DNA from: Candidatus Didemnitutus mandela
Lineage (GTDB): Bacteria > Verrucomicrobiota > Verrucomicrobiia > Opitutales > Opitutaceae
Assembly (NCBI GenBank): GCA_002591725.1
Contig: NJAL01000002.1
Span: forward strand, 1 to 64,000
Length of the DNA: 64,000 nt
Direction of reading: 5' to 3'
Both the position numbers and the translations under genes were made by a program. The notes beneath the pieces were generated by a model, which was not told the origin of the DNA, ran no database searches, and was given only the letters and a program-made list of their open reading frames with translations. The first letter of the stretch is position 1, and each line of letters starts with the position of its first letter. This document shows positions 31,686 through 40,751 of the stretch, piece after piece.

Positions 31686-32717
31686 TCATCCGGCCACGGA
31701 AGAAGCTGCGGCTCTGGAAAGATTCGTCACTTGGCCTTTAAGGATGGCCGAAATTTGGGAGAGCATATCGACGGCTCCGATTCCAGAAAGAGGACGCAAC
31801 ACATCGGCCGCCTTGTCCAATTCTTCGTCAATGGCCTGCATAACGCTTTCCGCAATTCCCAGATGGCGCATGCTTTCCACACTTGCCGCAAAAGGGAATG
31901 GTTTTTCACCTCGCAAAGCATTCAAGACCAACGTGCGCTCCGATTCCGAAAGCTTTTCAAGCCAGAATATGAGCGGCAGAGTGATCTTCCCACTGGAAAG
32001 ATCAGTGCCAAGGGTTTTCCCAATTTTATGCTCATCACCGAGAAAATCGACCAGATCGTCGTAAATCTGGTAGGCAATTCCCAGGTGCCGTCCAAAGCTC
32101 TCAGCCGCCATCGCAAAGTCCTCATTGAAGCCAGAAAATTTAGCGCCAAGTAGACAGGAAACGCGAAAAAATTCGGCTGTCTTCAAGCTAATCGTCTGGT
32201 AGTAGTCAGACAAGCTGACATCGATCTGACGACGGCGCATCGTCTGTATGATCTCGCCCGAACATACGCAGCGGGTCGCCGCCGATACTTGCCGGCACAC
32301 TTCCGTAGTTGGAAAACAAGCCGCAATATGCAGTGCCTGCAAAAACAATGCATCGCCCAAAAGAACAGCAGTCTCCGGTCCAAACTCACGCGAAACAGTT
32401 CGACGGCTCCGGCGCAGCTCAGCCTTGTCCATAATGTCGTCGTGAACGAGCGTAGCGAGGTGGGCCATTTCCACCACACCGGCGATCCGTACCAAGCCAG
32501 GGACGATAACTCCATCTCCCTGCCAACCGCTGGAAAATACCAACACGGGACGCAGCCGCTTTCCGGATGTCTCCAAGCAATAAGCGGCCATCGCCCGCAC
32601 TTCTGGTTGAAAGACCTCCACTTGTTCGCACATAAACCTATCCAATGCTGTCATCTGCGGAGCAACACGATCAAATATGGAGTCCAAAGTAAGGCTGGCG
32701 GTGGGAGTTAAAGCCAT
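31686..32717 (-). CDS. polyprenyl (probably octaprenyl-type) diphosphate synthase
   Basis: The 343-residue product is a trans-isoprenyl diphosphate synthase that extends an allylic diphosphate with isopentenyl diphosphate to make the side chain of a respiratory quinone. The family landmarks are all present: SGKRLRPVL (51-59), the first Asp-rich motif LVHDDIMDKAELRRS (90-104), LKTAEF (178-183), and the second Asp-rich motif QIYDDLVDFLGDE (217-229). The small residues ahead of the first Asp-rich motif (MAHLATLVHDD) favour long-chain products over farnesyl diphosphate. Length fits IspB-type enzymes. The start MALTPTASLTLDSIFDRV is reasonable; a signal-less cytoplasmic enzyme is expected. It is separated from fumC by about 265 bases on the same strand. 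No defect visible. The exact chain length cannot be read. Confidence 0.9.
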   Translation of the reverse strand: MALTPTASLTLDSIFDRVAPQMTALDRFMCEQVEVFQPEVRAMAAYCLETSGKRLRPVLVFSSGWQGDGVIVPGLVRIAGVVEMAHLATLVHDDIMDKAELRRSRRTVSREFGPETAVLLGDALFLQALHIAACFPTTEVCRQVSAATRCVCSGEIIQTMRRRQIDVSLSDYYQTISLKTAEFFRVSCLLGAKFSGFNEDFAMAAESFGRHLGIAYQIYDDLVDFLGDEHKIGKTLGTDLSSGKITLPLIFWLEKLSESERTLVLNALRGEKPFPFAASVESMRHLGIAESVMQAIDEELDKAADVLRPLSGIGAVDMLSQISAILKGQVTNLSRAAASSVAG

Positions 32718-33359
32718 AACCGATACTTTAGTATCTTGTTCGGAAAATGGCTAAAAAAACATTCCAGCATGGTCTAATAAGTATATTCACCCTTCTTATA
32801 TCCATTATTGCAAACAATGGTCGGTCGGTCAAACTGTTTTTTTTTGCTTTCGGACTGGTGATTGAACATTGAGTCACTACAAAGTGCCTACGAAAAAATC
32901 GCTACTTAAAACTTGGTCATCCGGTTGGCTCAAAGCGCTGGCAATGATTAAGATGGTCAAGTTTTTCGTAGCATCCGTATAGGATTTTAAGCTGAAAATC
33001 CGTCACAAGACAGGGACTTTGGTTGAACCATGCTCCAGTTACTGCGTCAGGAAGCGACGCGGTGGCCATCGTGTCGCCGTTTTTCATGGGAACCTGCGTC
33101 TAGGCCTTGCGCTTGGCGATGGTTGGAAATAGCAGAACCACCAAAACAGCTAAACAAAGTGGTTCCGTTCCTCCGGCTGACCTGAGGGATTAGGCTTACT
33201 TTGATGATACCGTTGGCAGTTTACCTGCAGCGTAACCTTTCAGGAGGATGACAATATCAACTTGTAGGTAAAACTAGAGTCATGAAACGTGTCGTCTTCG
33301 AAATTTTAGGTGCAGCTAAGCATGGAATTTTCTCGCCGATGTTCAGGCCTCCTCAGAAC
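32718..33359. other. degraded stretch, no gene recognised
   Basis: The first 150 bases are AT-rich and likely contain the promoter of the minus-strand polyprenyl synthase. The rest may be the far C-terminal end of the pilQ remnant, but I could not read it. Confidence 0.35.
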
Positions 33360-34344
33360 TGTTGAGCGTAACAACTTTGGGAGTAAACACAGCCTTTAGT
33401 TTTGCTGATGGTCTTCCGGAGCGCTACACGCCATTGAAGTTGTCAGCCGACAGTGTCGGCGGCTGTGATATGAAAGATCGAATTAGTCAACTTCGAGATC
33501 TCGTCCGAGGCGGCGTCGGTGTTGTAAGTGCGCGTCACACTGCCACCCACATTTGTCGTCTCGATGTAAGGGACCGGGGAGACCACCGTGCTAACGTTGT
33601 TGCTGACCGTTGGGGATTACAAACCTTTGCCGAAATTGTGTTCAGTGTTGGCGCTGGTGGTACAGTTCTCGTTATCGTGCGAGTAGCTTTTCGAAAAGCC
33701 ACCACTGTTGCACTCACAATCTGCGTTCAATGAAGAACAATTTACAAAAGGATTTTTACGTCATTATCAAACCCCTCGATGCGTTTCAACTCGATCACCA
33801 CCTGATCGGTAGCTTTGTCGATTTTTTCTATAATTTTGTGGATCCGGGTTCAGGCGCAACGAACGCTCGCTTATCACTAACGAGTTACTACGCGCGTCGA
33901 TGAGGATTTTCCCACCGGAAGCAGCATCAACCAAACCATCGACCGTCGGCTTGATGTCCGCGATATTCGCGTTGCCGAAGATGGAAGTTTCCGTCGTCAC
34001 CATCTTCTGCTTGAGCGGCTCACTGCTGATGATCATTGATGATGTTTCCCTCTTTAGATGCAAGTGTAGCCAATCGGCGAGAGCACCACGCCGAAAATCT
34101 GCCGCCAAGTTAATATCGTAGAGCTTGGTCGAGAGTTTCCCAGTGAAAGTATCGGGCACAACGATGTTCGGCTCAAAGAAGCCGGCCACATTGAACAGAA
34201 GTAGGTTTTGATGTCTGTGCCCTGAAGACCAATGGAGAGCAAACCCTTGTCGCGCGAAGTGGTGTTGGCCAGATCAGCAGCAGAATTTTCTAGAGCGATC
34301 AGCGGAGTCGTTGGCTGGCCCAGCGTAAAAACGGTCAAAACCAT
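33360..34344 (-). pseudogene. pilQ: type IV pilus / type II secretion secretin (PilQ-like) remnant
   Basis: Minus-strand pieces run in the order of a pilus secretin. From 34344: a signal-like start, then in the next frames VVPDTFTGKLSTKLYDI (near 34160-34110, the 'VI.PdV.G.vtl.L.DV.W..vLd' STN domain), FGVVLSPIGYTCI, and NANIADIKPTVDGLVDAASG with GKILIDARSNSLVISE (near 33980-33850), which is the N1 domain signature. Further down (33600-33440) PYIETTNVGGSVTRTYN fits the variable insert before the secretin core. The core itself is not readable. PilQ would form the outer-membrane ring through which the pilus leaves the cell. GspD is possible, but the neighbours favour pilQ. It is broken in several places. 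Confidence 0.6.
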
Positions 34345-34800
34345 AAGCGCAGCGGCAAGGAGTAGGGGGGTAAGTTGCCATGGGACCTAATAAAGCTGCT
34401 TTCTTTGGTAGAGGGAACGCATGTAATAGACTCAATAGACTCCGTTCAGGCCGAGAGTAAAACTAGCACGGTCAATAGATTCGACTTGGAGTAAATAGTC
34501 GCTTTCTTGGAAAGTAGCCATGAGGAAATCGCCTTTTCTGACCCCATTTTACCGAAGGCAAGGGAGAGCTCTCTCCGCCCAAAACGATAAACCCGTTCGG
34601 CTTAAAACCGTCCAAAAATCAAAACAAACACATCCTGCGGATTGCGCAGGTCCACCCGGCTGCACCACCCAGCATTTTTCGGTCGTCTTCTGCAACGACT
34701 CATTCCATAGAACGCATGCTGGCATGCCAAGACCTCGGTGAAGACAACAGCGTTAAGTGGATTAATCAGCGTTCTCCGACAATGTCGGCAGCTGTTGGCT
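34344..34800 (-). pseudogene. PilP-like pilus assembly lipoprotein/linker remnant
   Basis: Directly upstream of the secretin remnant, minus-strand frames give GVRKGDFLMATFQESDYLLQ and VESIDRASFTLGLNGVY (about 34560-34440). This resembles the C-terminal beta domain of PilP/GspC-type proteins, 'G.r.Gd.l......y.l..v...a..l.l.g'. Its place between a secretin and PilN/PilO-like pieces agrees. The N-terminal half is unreadable. PilP links the inner-membrane PilN/PilO complex to PilQ. Confidence 0.35.
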
Positions 34801-36430
34801 CTCTCCAGCGACTTGTCCGCTGTTTCCAGCACATCGTGGCGCCTTCGTAATAGGAAAAGCCCGGATGCGATACTCCGGCGGCAAACATCAAGGCGGGGAT
34901 TGGAAGAACTGGCTTGGAGACTCATGACATTCGGAAGAACTCGAAGGCCAGCAAAAGACTTACTAGTTCGGTCTGCATCGGCACACCGTAGGCCAGAACC
35001 TTGAGAACCTTGTTCGCCGTTACCACTGTAACGTAACAGAATTAACAATTATTTCCCAAGCCGCTAAAAAACGCAAGGAATTACTTATCCACGGACAATG
35101 CAAAAAGAAAACGAATATAGAGCGATTTTTTCTCCGTTGCCGAACCTTTCTGTGCTGACAGTAACAACTGTTTCGGATTGAAGAGTTATCATCCAAACCG
35201 TCGCTCTCCAGACGGTAGAAATGCTGTGGACTGTTGGTCAAGTTGGCTGGGCTTGATAGGCTACGGCCCTCCAATTCCAACCGTAGCTGATTAAATTTTC
35301 TTTGTTTGCTCAGCCAGCCCCACAACATTTCGCAAGTTGGCCTCGATCCTCTGAATTTCATTTTACATCAACTCCGCTTGTGCGTCAGTTCCTCTAGCTT
35401 ATCTTTGCGAAAACAAGGAGCGAAGCCGCACAAAAGCGATAACAGCAAACAGACCGTGCAAATCGGCTGCTTCTTAATCAGAGCGATTTAGATCGCGACC
35501 GGCCAGTTTTTTTTCTGGTTTGATTCCGTGGAAATCTCGAATTCGAGAAGGCCCGTCTTCGAGTTCACCGTGAACATACGGAGGTTTTACCGAATCGAGC
35601 ACACGTACCAGTGTTGGTTCCGACCTCCGGATTTTTAAGTAATGGGAAGCAGCGTCGCCAGCCTTGCCATTGGTCCCGTCCTGACCACCGTGTCGCACCA
35701 AGATACCTTGGTGCCAGCAAAGTTTCATCTCCTAGCGTAACGGTCTACCGTATTGAGCTGAATTTCCTTCGGCAGGGTGCCAACAGAGCAACAGGAATAA
35801 ATTTGAGCAGCCGACACGAGCGTGGCCACAAAACCAATCATCTTGTCGGTTTTTTGTCTCTTGTCGGCAAGTTAATTAGATTGTTATATTGGCCGCATCA
35901 CATCTGCATTTTGTTTTTTACTTCGGTCGATCTGCGCTTGGTATAAGCGGTCTAATAAGAAATCACGGACACGTAGGACACGCAACACCAACCAGCTCCC
36001 AAGTACCACGACCACTGCGATCGCCACAGCGTTGACGAAAAAGGTGGTATTCACTACTTTTGTGTTTGGTAACTTCTCGGAATTGCGGAAGCTCAGGTTC
36101 CGGCCCCGATGGGGCCATTGGCGACGTGTTGTTTTTTTGCTCAGCAATAGCCGGATGTTCGTCGTGGGAAGTCCATCAGGGGAGAGAGACCAAACCAGCG
36201 CTAGTCGGGCGGATTAGGTGCCACACCATCCGCAAAGCGGATACAACGAGTTTTCCAACCACGGCATGGTTTCCAATTTCAAATTTTCCACTCCCCAGCG
36301 TCAAGGTGGTCATATTGCCAAGACAGCTCAGGTCGGATACAAGATGCATCCAAAGCACAGCTCCGATTTCCTTACTGGTTTGCAGCTCGTAAAATTTGAT
36401 TCAGGACTGCAGTTCCTTCAAAGGCTTCTT
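34801..36430 (-). pseudogene. PilN/PilO-like inner-membrane pilus assembly remnants
   Basis: A minus-strand frame at 36147-35884 has a single membrane segment followed by a charged helix (NTTFFVNAVAIAVVVVLG, then LVLRVLRVRDFLLDRLY). This is the build of PilN or PilO: short cytoplasmic start, one membrane helix, coiled coil, then a periplasmic ferredoxin-like fold. Less clear pieces follow to about 35000. No individual gene boundary can be set. The order relative to the secretin remnant is that of pilMNOPQ operons. Confidence 0.35.
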
Positions 36431-37040
36431 AGTTAGGTTTAGTTTCTAGGTAGAATATAATATCGAAGGGTGTTCGAGTAAAAGGTATTCCTCCGTTTTC
36501 TCGTCTTTAATACCAGCTCCTCTTGCACGAGAAGGATCACGGCAGAAACACCGATGGTAATCAGCCGTGTGGCTTCCGATGCCTTCGCCGCTCAAAATAA
36601 AGGGATCAATCCCAGCCCGAGATTTAACAACAGCAACGGTGCCTTGATTTGATTCAAACAGAGGTAGCTTGCAAAGCCAGCCAGAAAAGTCACCGCCTCA
36701 AAATCTAATCGTCCAGGACATACCACACAATCGAACAACAGACTCTGTATCGTGAAAATGTCATCGGAAGTCGTCGTGCAGAAGAAAACTTACTTGGCGC
36801 TAGCGTCTCCGGAGTGGAGTCCCGCTTTATAGCCCGAATCCAGAACGGTTGTGGCATAGCGCTAAAGTTTGATCTTAAGAAGGCTCAAGATCGCACATGC
36901 TTCTGATCGAGCATCTGCCGATATGCGATCCGCACGCAGATTCATGGCACACTTTATATCCAAACAACCGGTCGGATCCTTCGTCTTGGGTAGCCTTGAT
37001 ACAGTCGCGAAATCTATCTATTTCGTTATAGGTAAAATAC
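36431..37040 (-). pseudogene. PilM-like actin-fold pilus protein remnant
   Basis: Minus-strand pieces include DIFTIQSLLFDCVVC and LLLLNLGLGLIPLF (about 36750-36600) and then ASEATRLITIGVSAV with VQEELVLK (about 36590-36510). The last matches 'R.itiGGn.it.aLa.eLgl...eAE' of PilM, the cytoplasmic actin-like protein that binds the PilN tail. The match is loose and the frame is broken, but the position at the head of the PilN/P/Q-like series supports it. Confidence 0.35.
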
Positions 37041-37394
37041 TTAAAAACAGATCACTAGCATCGTTGACGAAGTAGAAGCCCGGGTCAGAAAAATCGGCTA
37101 TTCCCAGCTTCAAAACAAAAGCCTTTACTCTCTTTTTGAAAAATATATTTTTAATAAATTCCTTATTAAGAATTCCAGGTTAGGTTAAAGCAGCTTTATT
37201 AAGCTAGTAATAAAAAGTTAACCGGCAATATCAGAAAGAGCCCAAATGGGATGTGGGATATTTTTTAAAATCCAATTTCTCCTATTCTAAGACACGAATC
37301 AGAGGTATTTCCAGAATTTTCATAAACAATAAAAAAAGCCCCCCTTTTTCACGGCAGATCGGGAAAGAGATCAAAAAATAAAAAACATTTCAGC
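37041..37394. other. AT-rich intergenic stretch
   Basis: No gene seen. The composition is clearly more AT-rich than the decayed coding parts, with several A and T runs. It lies downstream of the minus-strand bS22-like gene. I could not find a clear terminator stem. Confidence 0.4.
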
Positions 37395-37496
37395 TTACTT
37401 CTGCCAGGTGCGCTTCTTATGGCGATTGGCCTTGAGCCGCTTGCGGCGTTTGTGTTTAGATATTTTTAGAAGTCTTTTCTTTTTCAGATTACCCAT
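37395..37496 (-). CDS. 33-residue basic ribosomal-type micro-protein (AURKAIP1/COX24 domain, bS22-like)
   Basis: A complete 33-codon gene with ATG at 37496 and TAA at 37395 encodes a very basic peptide starting [12 protein letters not shown] and containing [15 protein letters not shown], ending TWQK. Size, the 'KKKR..K..KHKR.K.LK..RHKKR' pattern and charge match the bacterial AURKAIP1/COX24-domain proteins, known in mycobacteria as small-subunit protein bS22. Its role would be to bind 16S rRNA in the 30S subunit. It is the last gene of a minus-strand row after addB and addA, 63 bases below addA. The surrounding sequence is decayed or AT-rich while this frame is clean, which argues that it is under selection. 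It is easily missed because of its length. Confidence 0.8.
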   Translation of the reverse strand: MGNLKKKRLLKISKHKRRKRLKANRHKKRTWQK

Positions 37497-37559
37497 AATG
37501 TTAATAAATTTTAAGGGTAAAATAATATAAAAAAAAATCACCCGTCTGTAAAGAAAAAT

Positions 37560-40500
37560 TTAACGCGAAACTTTCACACAGCACGCTGCCAGCACGAAAA
37601 CGATTTCTGCAGCCACATGCGATTCAGGGAGCCCCAGCAACACAGCCAGAACCCGCCGGTACAGTTGCAACTGTGGCCCGTGCCAGCGCGCCGCAGCAGC
37701 AATCTCGGCCTCCGACAAAACCAGATCCGACTTAAAATCAAAAACCGTAGCCCGCACTAACCGCCCTGTCGCATCGCGTTCGATCAATACCCGATCAAAG
37801 ACGCCCGTAATCCATACTCCTTCCAAAACGATTTCAAAACTCCGCTCCCGCCACACCTCGGCCTTGTCGGTAGGCCGGCGCCACACCGATGCCAATTTCA
37901 GAGCCGTAAGCGCAGCCCTGGCCACCGCGCGAATATTCGGTGAGATGTCGCCTCGATTCTCCGAAGGCGAAATCACAGCATCCACACAAACACCGTCAAA
38001 CCAATCAACCTGAGCAAATACCTTGTGCAACGCCGACCCGAAGTTTGCCCCCGAGCGGCTTTCCAAATCAAACAACGCAGCCGCAGGCAACATCTCCACT
38101 TTTTCTCCCGACGGACGTCGCGTTATCCAGCGCCCCAGCCCTGAAGGCTCAATCTGCGGTATCGTTATCGTCGGAATGGCCACTAGTGGCCCCGGATTTG
38201 AAGCCACAGCTCCTATATTCCGGTGCCAAATGGGATCGCCTTTGGCCCAAACCGCCGCCACCTTCAGATCCCCGATCTGAAGCGGCTCCGCCTCACGCCC
38301 AAGCGTATCGGCGAGTAGCCGCGGATAAGTGTGTGAAGTCGATTTGGCTGCAACCGGATCGGTAATAACATACATGTTTCGCTTGGCTCGTGTCATTGCC
38401 ACGTAAAGCAGTGCCAGGGCTTCGTAGCCAGCCTCGGTTTCCGCCGCCGCCACATGCGCCGATAGTACCGAATCGTGCCGCCGGAAAATTTCGCTCGGCA
38501 GGTCCAACACCCACTCAACCATCCGTTCTGCGTTTTTCTGAACCGCCAGCCCGGTCCGCCGCGCATCGAGTTTCCCTTTCTGCAAATCCGGCAACACCAC
38601 CACGTCAAAGCCGAGGCCCTTTGACTTGTGAATCGTCAGCACTCGAATCACTGCCGCACCTTCCGGCTCGCGTCGGGTATGCTTCTCAAGGAAAGCGATA
38701 AACTCGGCGATTTCCCGGCTGCCTGTTTTATCAAACAAACCTGCTGCCGCCACAAACTGCTGCGCTCGTTCGCGCGTAAACCAATCCGCCGCTGCCACCC
38801 ACGGTTCCAACCGCCGCCACCACGATTCGACCGTCCGTTCAAATCCCTCTGTATTCACCTGCGCTAGTAACCGCCTAGTGAGCAGATCACGGCTGGCAAC
38901 TCCCACCTCCGCCAGCGGCGACATTTGCACATGCTCCCACGCCAAACGGTCACCCGGATGCGCCGCCACCTTGAACAGGGCCAGCAGCACGCTCCCAAGC
39001 GGATTGTCCGTGCATACATGCAAGTCTGACTCCGCAATAGCGGATAACCCACCCTCGCACCGCAGGAAATCCGCCATTTCCCCTGCCGCACGATTCGTCT
39101 GCATTAACACCGCGCAACTCAAGCCAAGCTCCAGAGGTCGAATCTCGCGCAACAATCCCAAAGTCAAGCGCTTCCGTTCTTCCTCCCCACCTGCCTGCAG
39201 CAAAGCAGAAAAGCCTTCCCGATCTGGCAACCCGGATTCGTGCCCTCGCCACTCCGCCGCCCAAGCTGCAGCCACCATATCGGAAAACATCTCCCGCATC
39301 ACGTCCCGCGCGCCGAAGACCTCATTCACCATTGCGATAACCGCCGGCCCACTGCGCCACGATTTCACCAAACTTTGCTCAAGGATCCTGTCTTCGCCAG
39401 CGCCATTATAGCGACGGAGGATTTCGCCAAACAACTTTCGATCGCCCTCACGCCACGTGAAGATAGCCTGCTTCACGTCGCCCACGCAAAAAAAACTCCG
39501 AGCTCCGCTCACGTCCTGAAGAACCTCGTCCACTAGATTTTGCAACACACTCCATTGTACAAAGCTCGTGTCCTGAAATTCGTCGAGCAGCCAGTGCTCG
39601 ATCTCCGCATCTAGCCGATAGTCGATGAATAGCCGTCCCTCCTTCTTTGTGTCCGCCAGCCGCGTAAGCACGCGTGCCCCCGTTTCGCCGCCATCTGGCA
39701 ACAGCAGTCTCTGCACGTCACCGAACGTCAACCGGCCCAACCGACGCACCGTATCGTGATAAACCGCCTCGTAGCTCCGCACGACCGCGAAAATCCCGCG
39801 CGTCATTTCGAGCCTCCGAACGAGCTCGCCGCTCACAACTGCACGCAACAGCCGACGTAATTTTTCTCCCGCCCTCTCTGGAAGCAGAAGTTTTCTACGT
39901 TCCACCGTCAGCTCCGCTAGCCTAGGCCAAGCGACGAGCGCATTTCGAAAAATATAAACAACCTCCTTCGGCAGCTCCATACCTGGCGACCAGGTAGCAA
40001 GCTCGACAAAAAAGGCCTTCCAACGCCTGCGTTGCTCGTCCGACATTTCAGCCCATGGCAACGCTGTCTGCAACTCGCTCGCCGTCTGGTCGCGCCGCAA
40101 CTCCGGCGCAAGCCAAGTCGTGCCATCGGGCCAGATTCGTTCTGCTTCGCCCCAAAGGCCTGATTCGGCATCCGTCAAGAAAGTTTCTTGACAATCGTCG
40201 AGAAATTTGTAAATTTGGGTGCTCAATGATTTTTCTCCTCGTCCGAACGTCGCACGTTTGAACGCTTCGAGAAATTCCTGATGCATCGCCACACTCCGCT
40301 CACTGGCCCGCGCAAACATCCGCCGCAGTACGCGCTGCCTCTCGAGCCGTGCCGCATACCCCTGCAACAGCTCGAATTCGCCGGCCAGTCCGAGTTCGAG
40401 CGGAAAGATACGTGCAATGCTGGTAAAAAAGCTATCGAGTGTGCCGAGGCGCAACTTCGGCATCGCATCGATCATCGCGCGTAGCAGCCGAAGAAAATCA

Positions 40501-40751
40501 GTGCGTGCCAAGTGCGGTCGTTCGATCGCCACTGCCAGTTGCGACGCAACAAGGTCATCCGCGGCTGCGCGAGCAAGCTTGTTAAGGATTTCGTCGAAGA
40601 ACTCCCGGGCCGTCTTCCGGGTAAACGTGAGGGCAATGATCCGTTCCGGCTTCACACCGTCAGCTAGCAAGACGATGAAGCGATTCGTCAACGCATAGGT
40701 CTTTCCCGAACCCGCGGAAGCGCGGATCATTACATGCCGCAGTCCGCTCAT
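37560..40751 (-). CDS. addA: AddA/RecB-like helicase-nuclease
   Basis: The 1063-residue product has the full plan of AddA: an SF1A (UvrD-like) helicase with a C-terminal RecB-family nuclease. Together with AddB it processes double-strand breaks for RecA recombination. Visible motifs are Walker A ASAGSGKT (11-18), motif Ia IIALTFTRKTARE, Walker B LLDEFQDTS (about 388), motif III VGDVKQAIFTWR, motif V IHKSKGLGFDVVVLP (about 710), motif VI ALLYVAMTRAKRNMYV, and the nuclease centre with ITGVFDRV, FDFKSDLVL (about 1005) and PQLQLYRRVL. It is slightly shorter than B. subtilis AddA. Its ATG overlaps the addB stop by the ATGA arrangement, so the two are translationally coupled. No damage is visible. 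Confidence 0.9.
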   Translation of the reverse strand: MSGLRHVMIRASAGSGKTYALTNRFIVLLADGVKPERIIALTFTRKTAREFFDEILNKLARAAADDLVASQLAVAIERPHLARTDFLRLLRAMIDAMPKLRLGTLDSFFTSIARIFPLELGLAGEFELLQGYAARLERQRVLRRMFARASERSVAMHQEFLEAFKRATFGRGEKSLSTQIYKFLDDCQETFLTDAESGLWGEAERIWPDGTTWLAPELRRDQTASELQTALPWAEMSDEQRRRWKAFFVELATWSPGMELPKEVVYIFRNALVAWPRLAELTVERRKLLLPERAGEKLRRLLRAVVSGELVRRLEMTRGIFAVVRSYEAVYHDTVRRLGRLTFGDVQRLLLPDGGETGARVLTRLADTKKEGRLFIDYRLDAEIEHWLLDEFQDTSFVQWSVLQNLVDEVLQDVSGARSFFCVGDVKQAIFTWREGDRKLFGEILRRYNGAGEDRILEQSLVKSWRSGPAVIAMVNEVFGARDVMREMFSDMVAAAWAAEWRGHESGLPDREGFSALLQAGGEEERKRLTLGLLREIRPLELGLSCAVLMQTNRAAGEMADFLRCEGGLSAIAESDLHVCTDNPLGSVLLALFKVAAHPGDRLAWEHVQMSPLAEVGVASRDLLTRRLLAQVNTEGFERTVESWWRRLEPWVAAADWFTRERAQQFVAAAGLFDKTGSREIAEFIAFLEKHTRREPEGAAVIRVLTIHKSKGLGFDVVVLPDLQKGKLDARRTGLAVQKNAERMVEWVLDLPSEIFRRHDSVLSAHVAAAETEAGYEALALLYVAMTRAKRNMYVITDPVAAKSTSHTYPRLLADTLGREAEPLQIGDLKVAAVWAKGDPIWHRNIGAVASNPGPLVAIPTITIPQIEPSGLGRWITRRPSGEKVEMLPAAALFDLESRSGANFGSALHKVFAQVDWFDGVCVDAVISPSENRGDISPNIRAVARAALTALKLASVWRRPTDKAEVWRERSFEIVLEGVWITGVFDRVLIERDATGRLVRATVFDFKSDLVLSEAEIAAAARWHGPQLQLYRRVLAVLLGLPESHVAAEIVFVLAACCVKVSR

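Noticed and set aside
31686-32717. Farnesyl diphosphate synthase (IspA) for the prenyl synthase
   Set aside because: Length and the small residues before the first Asp-rich motif fit long-chain synthases better; product length is still uncertain.
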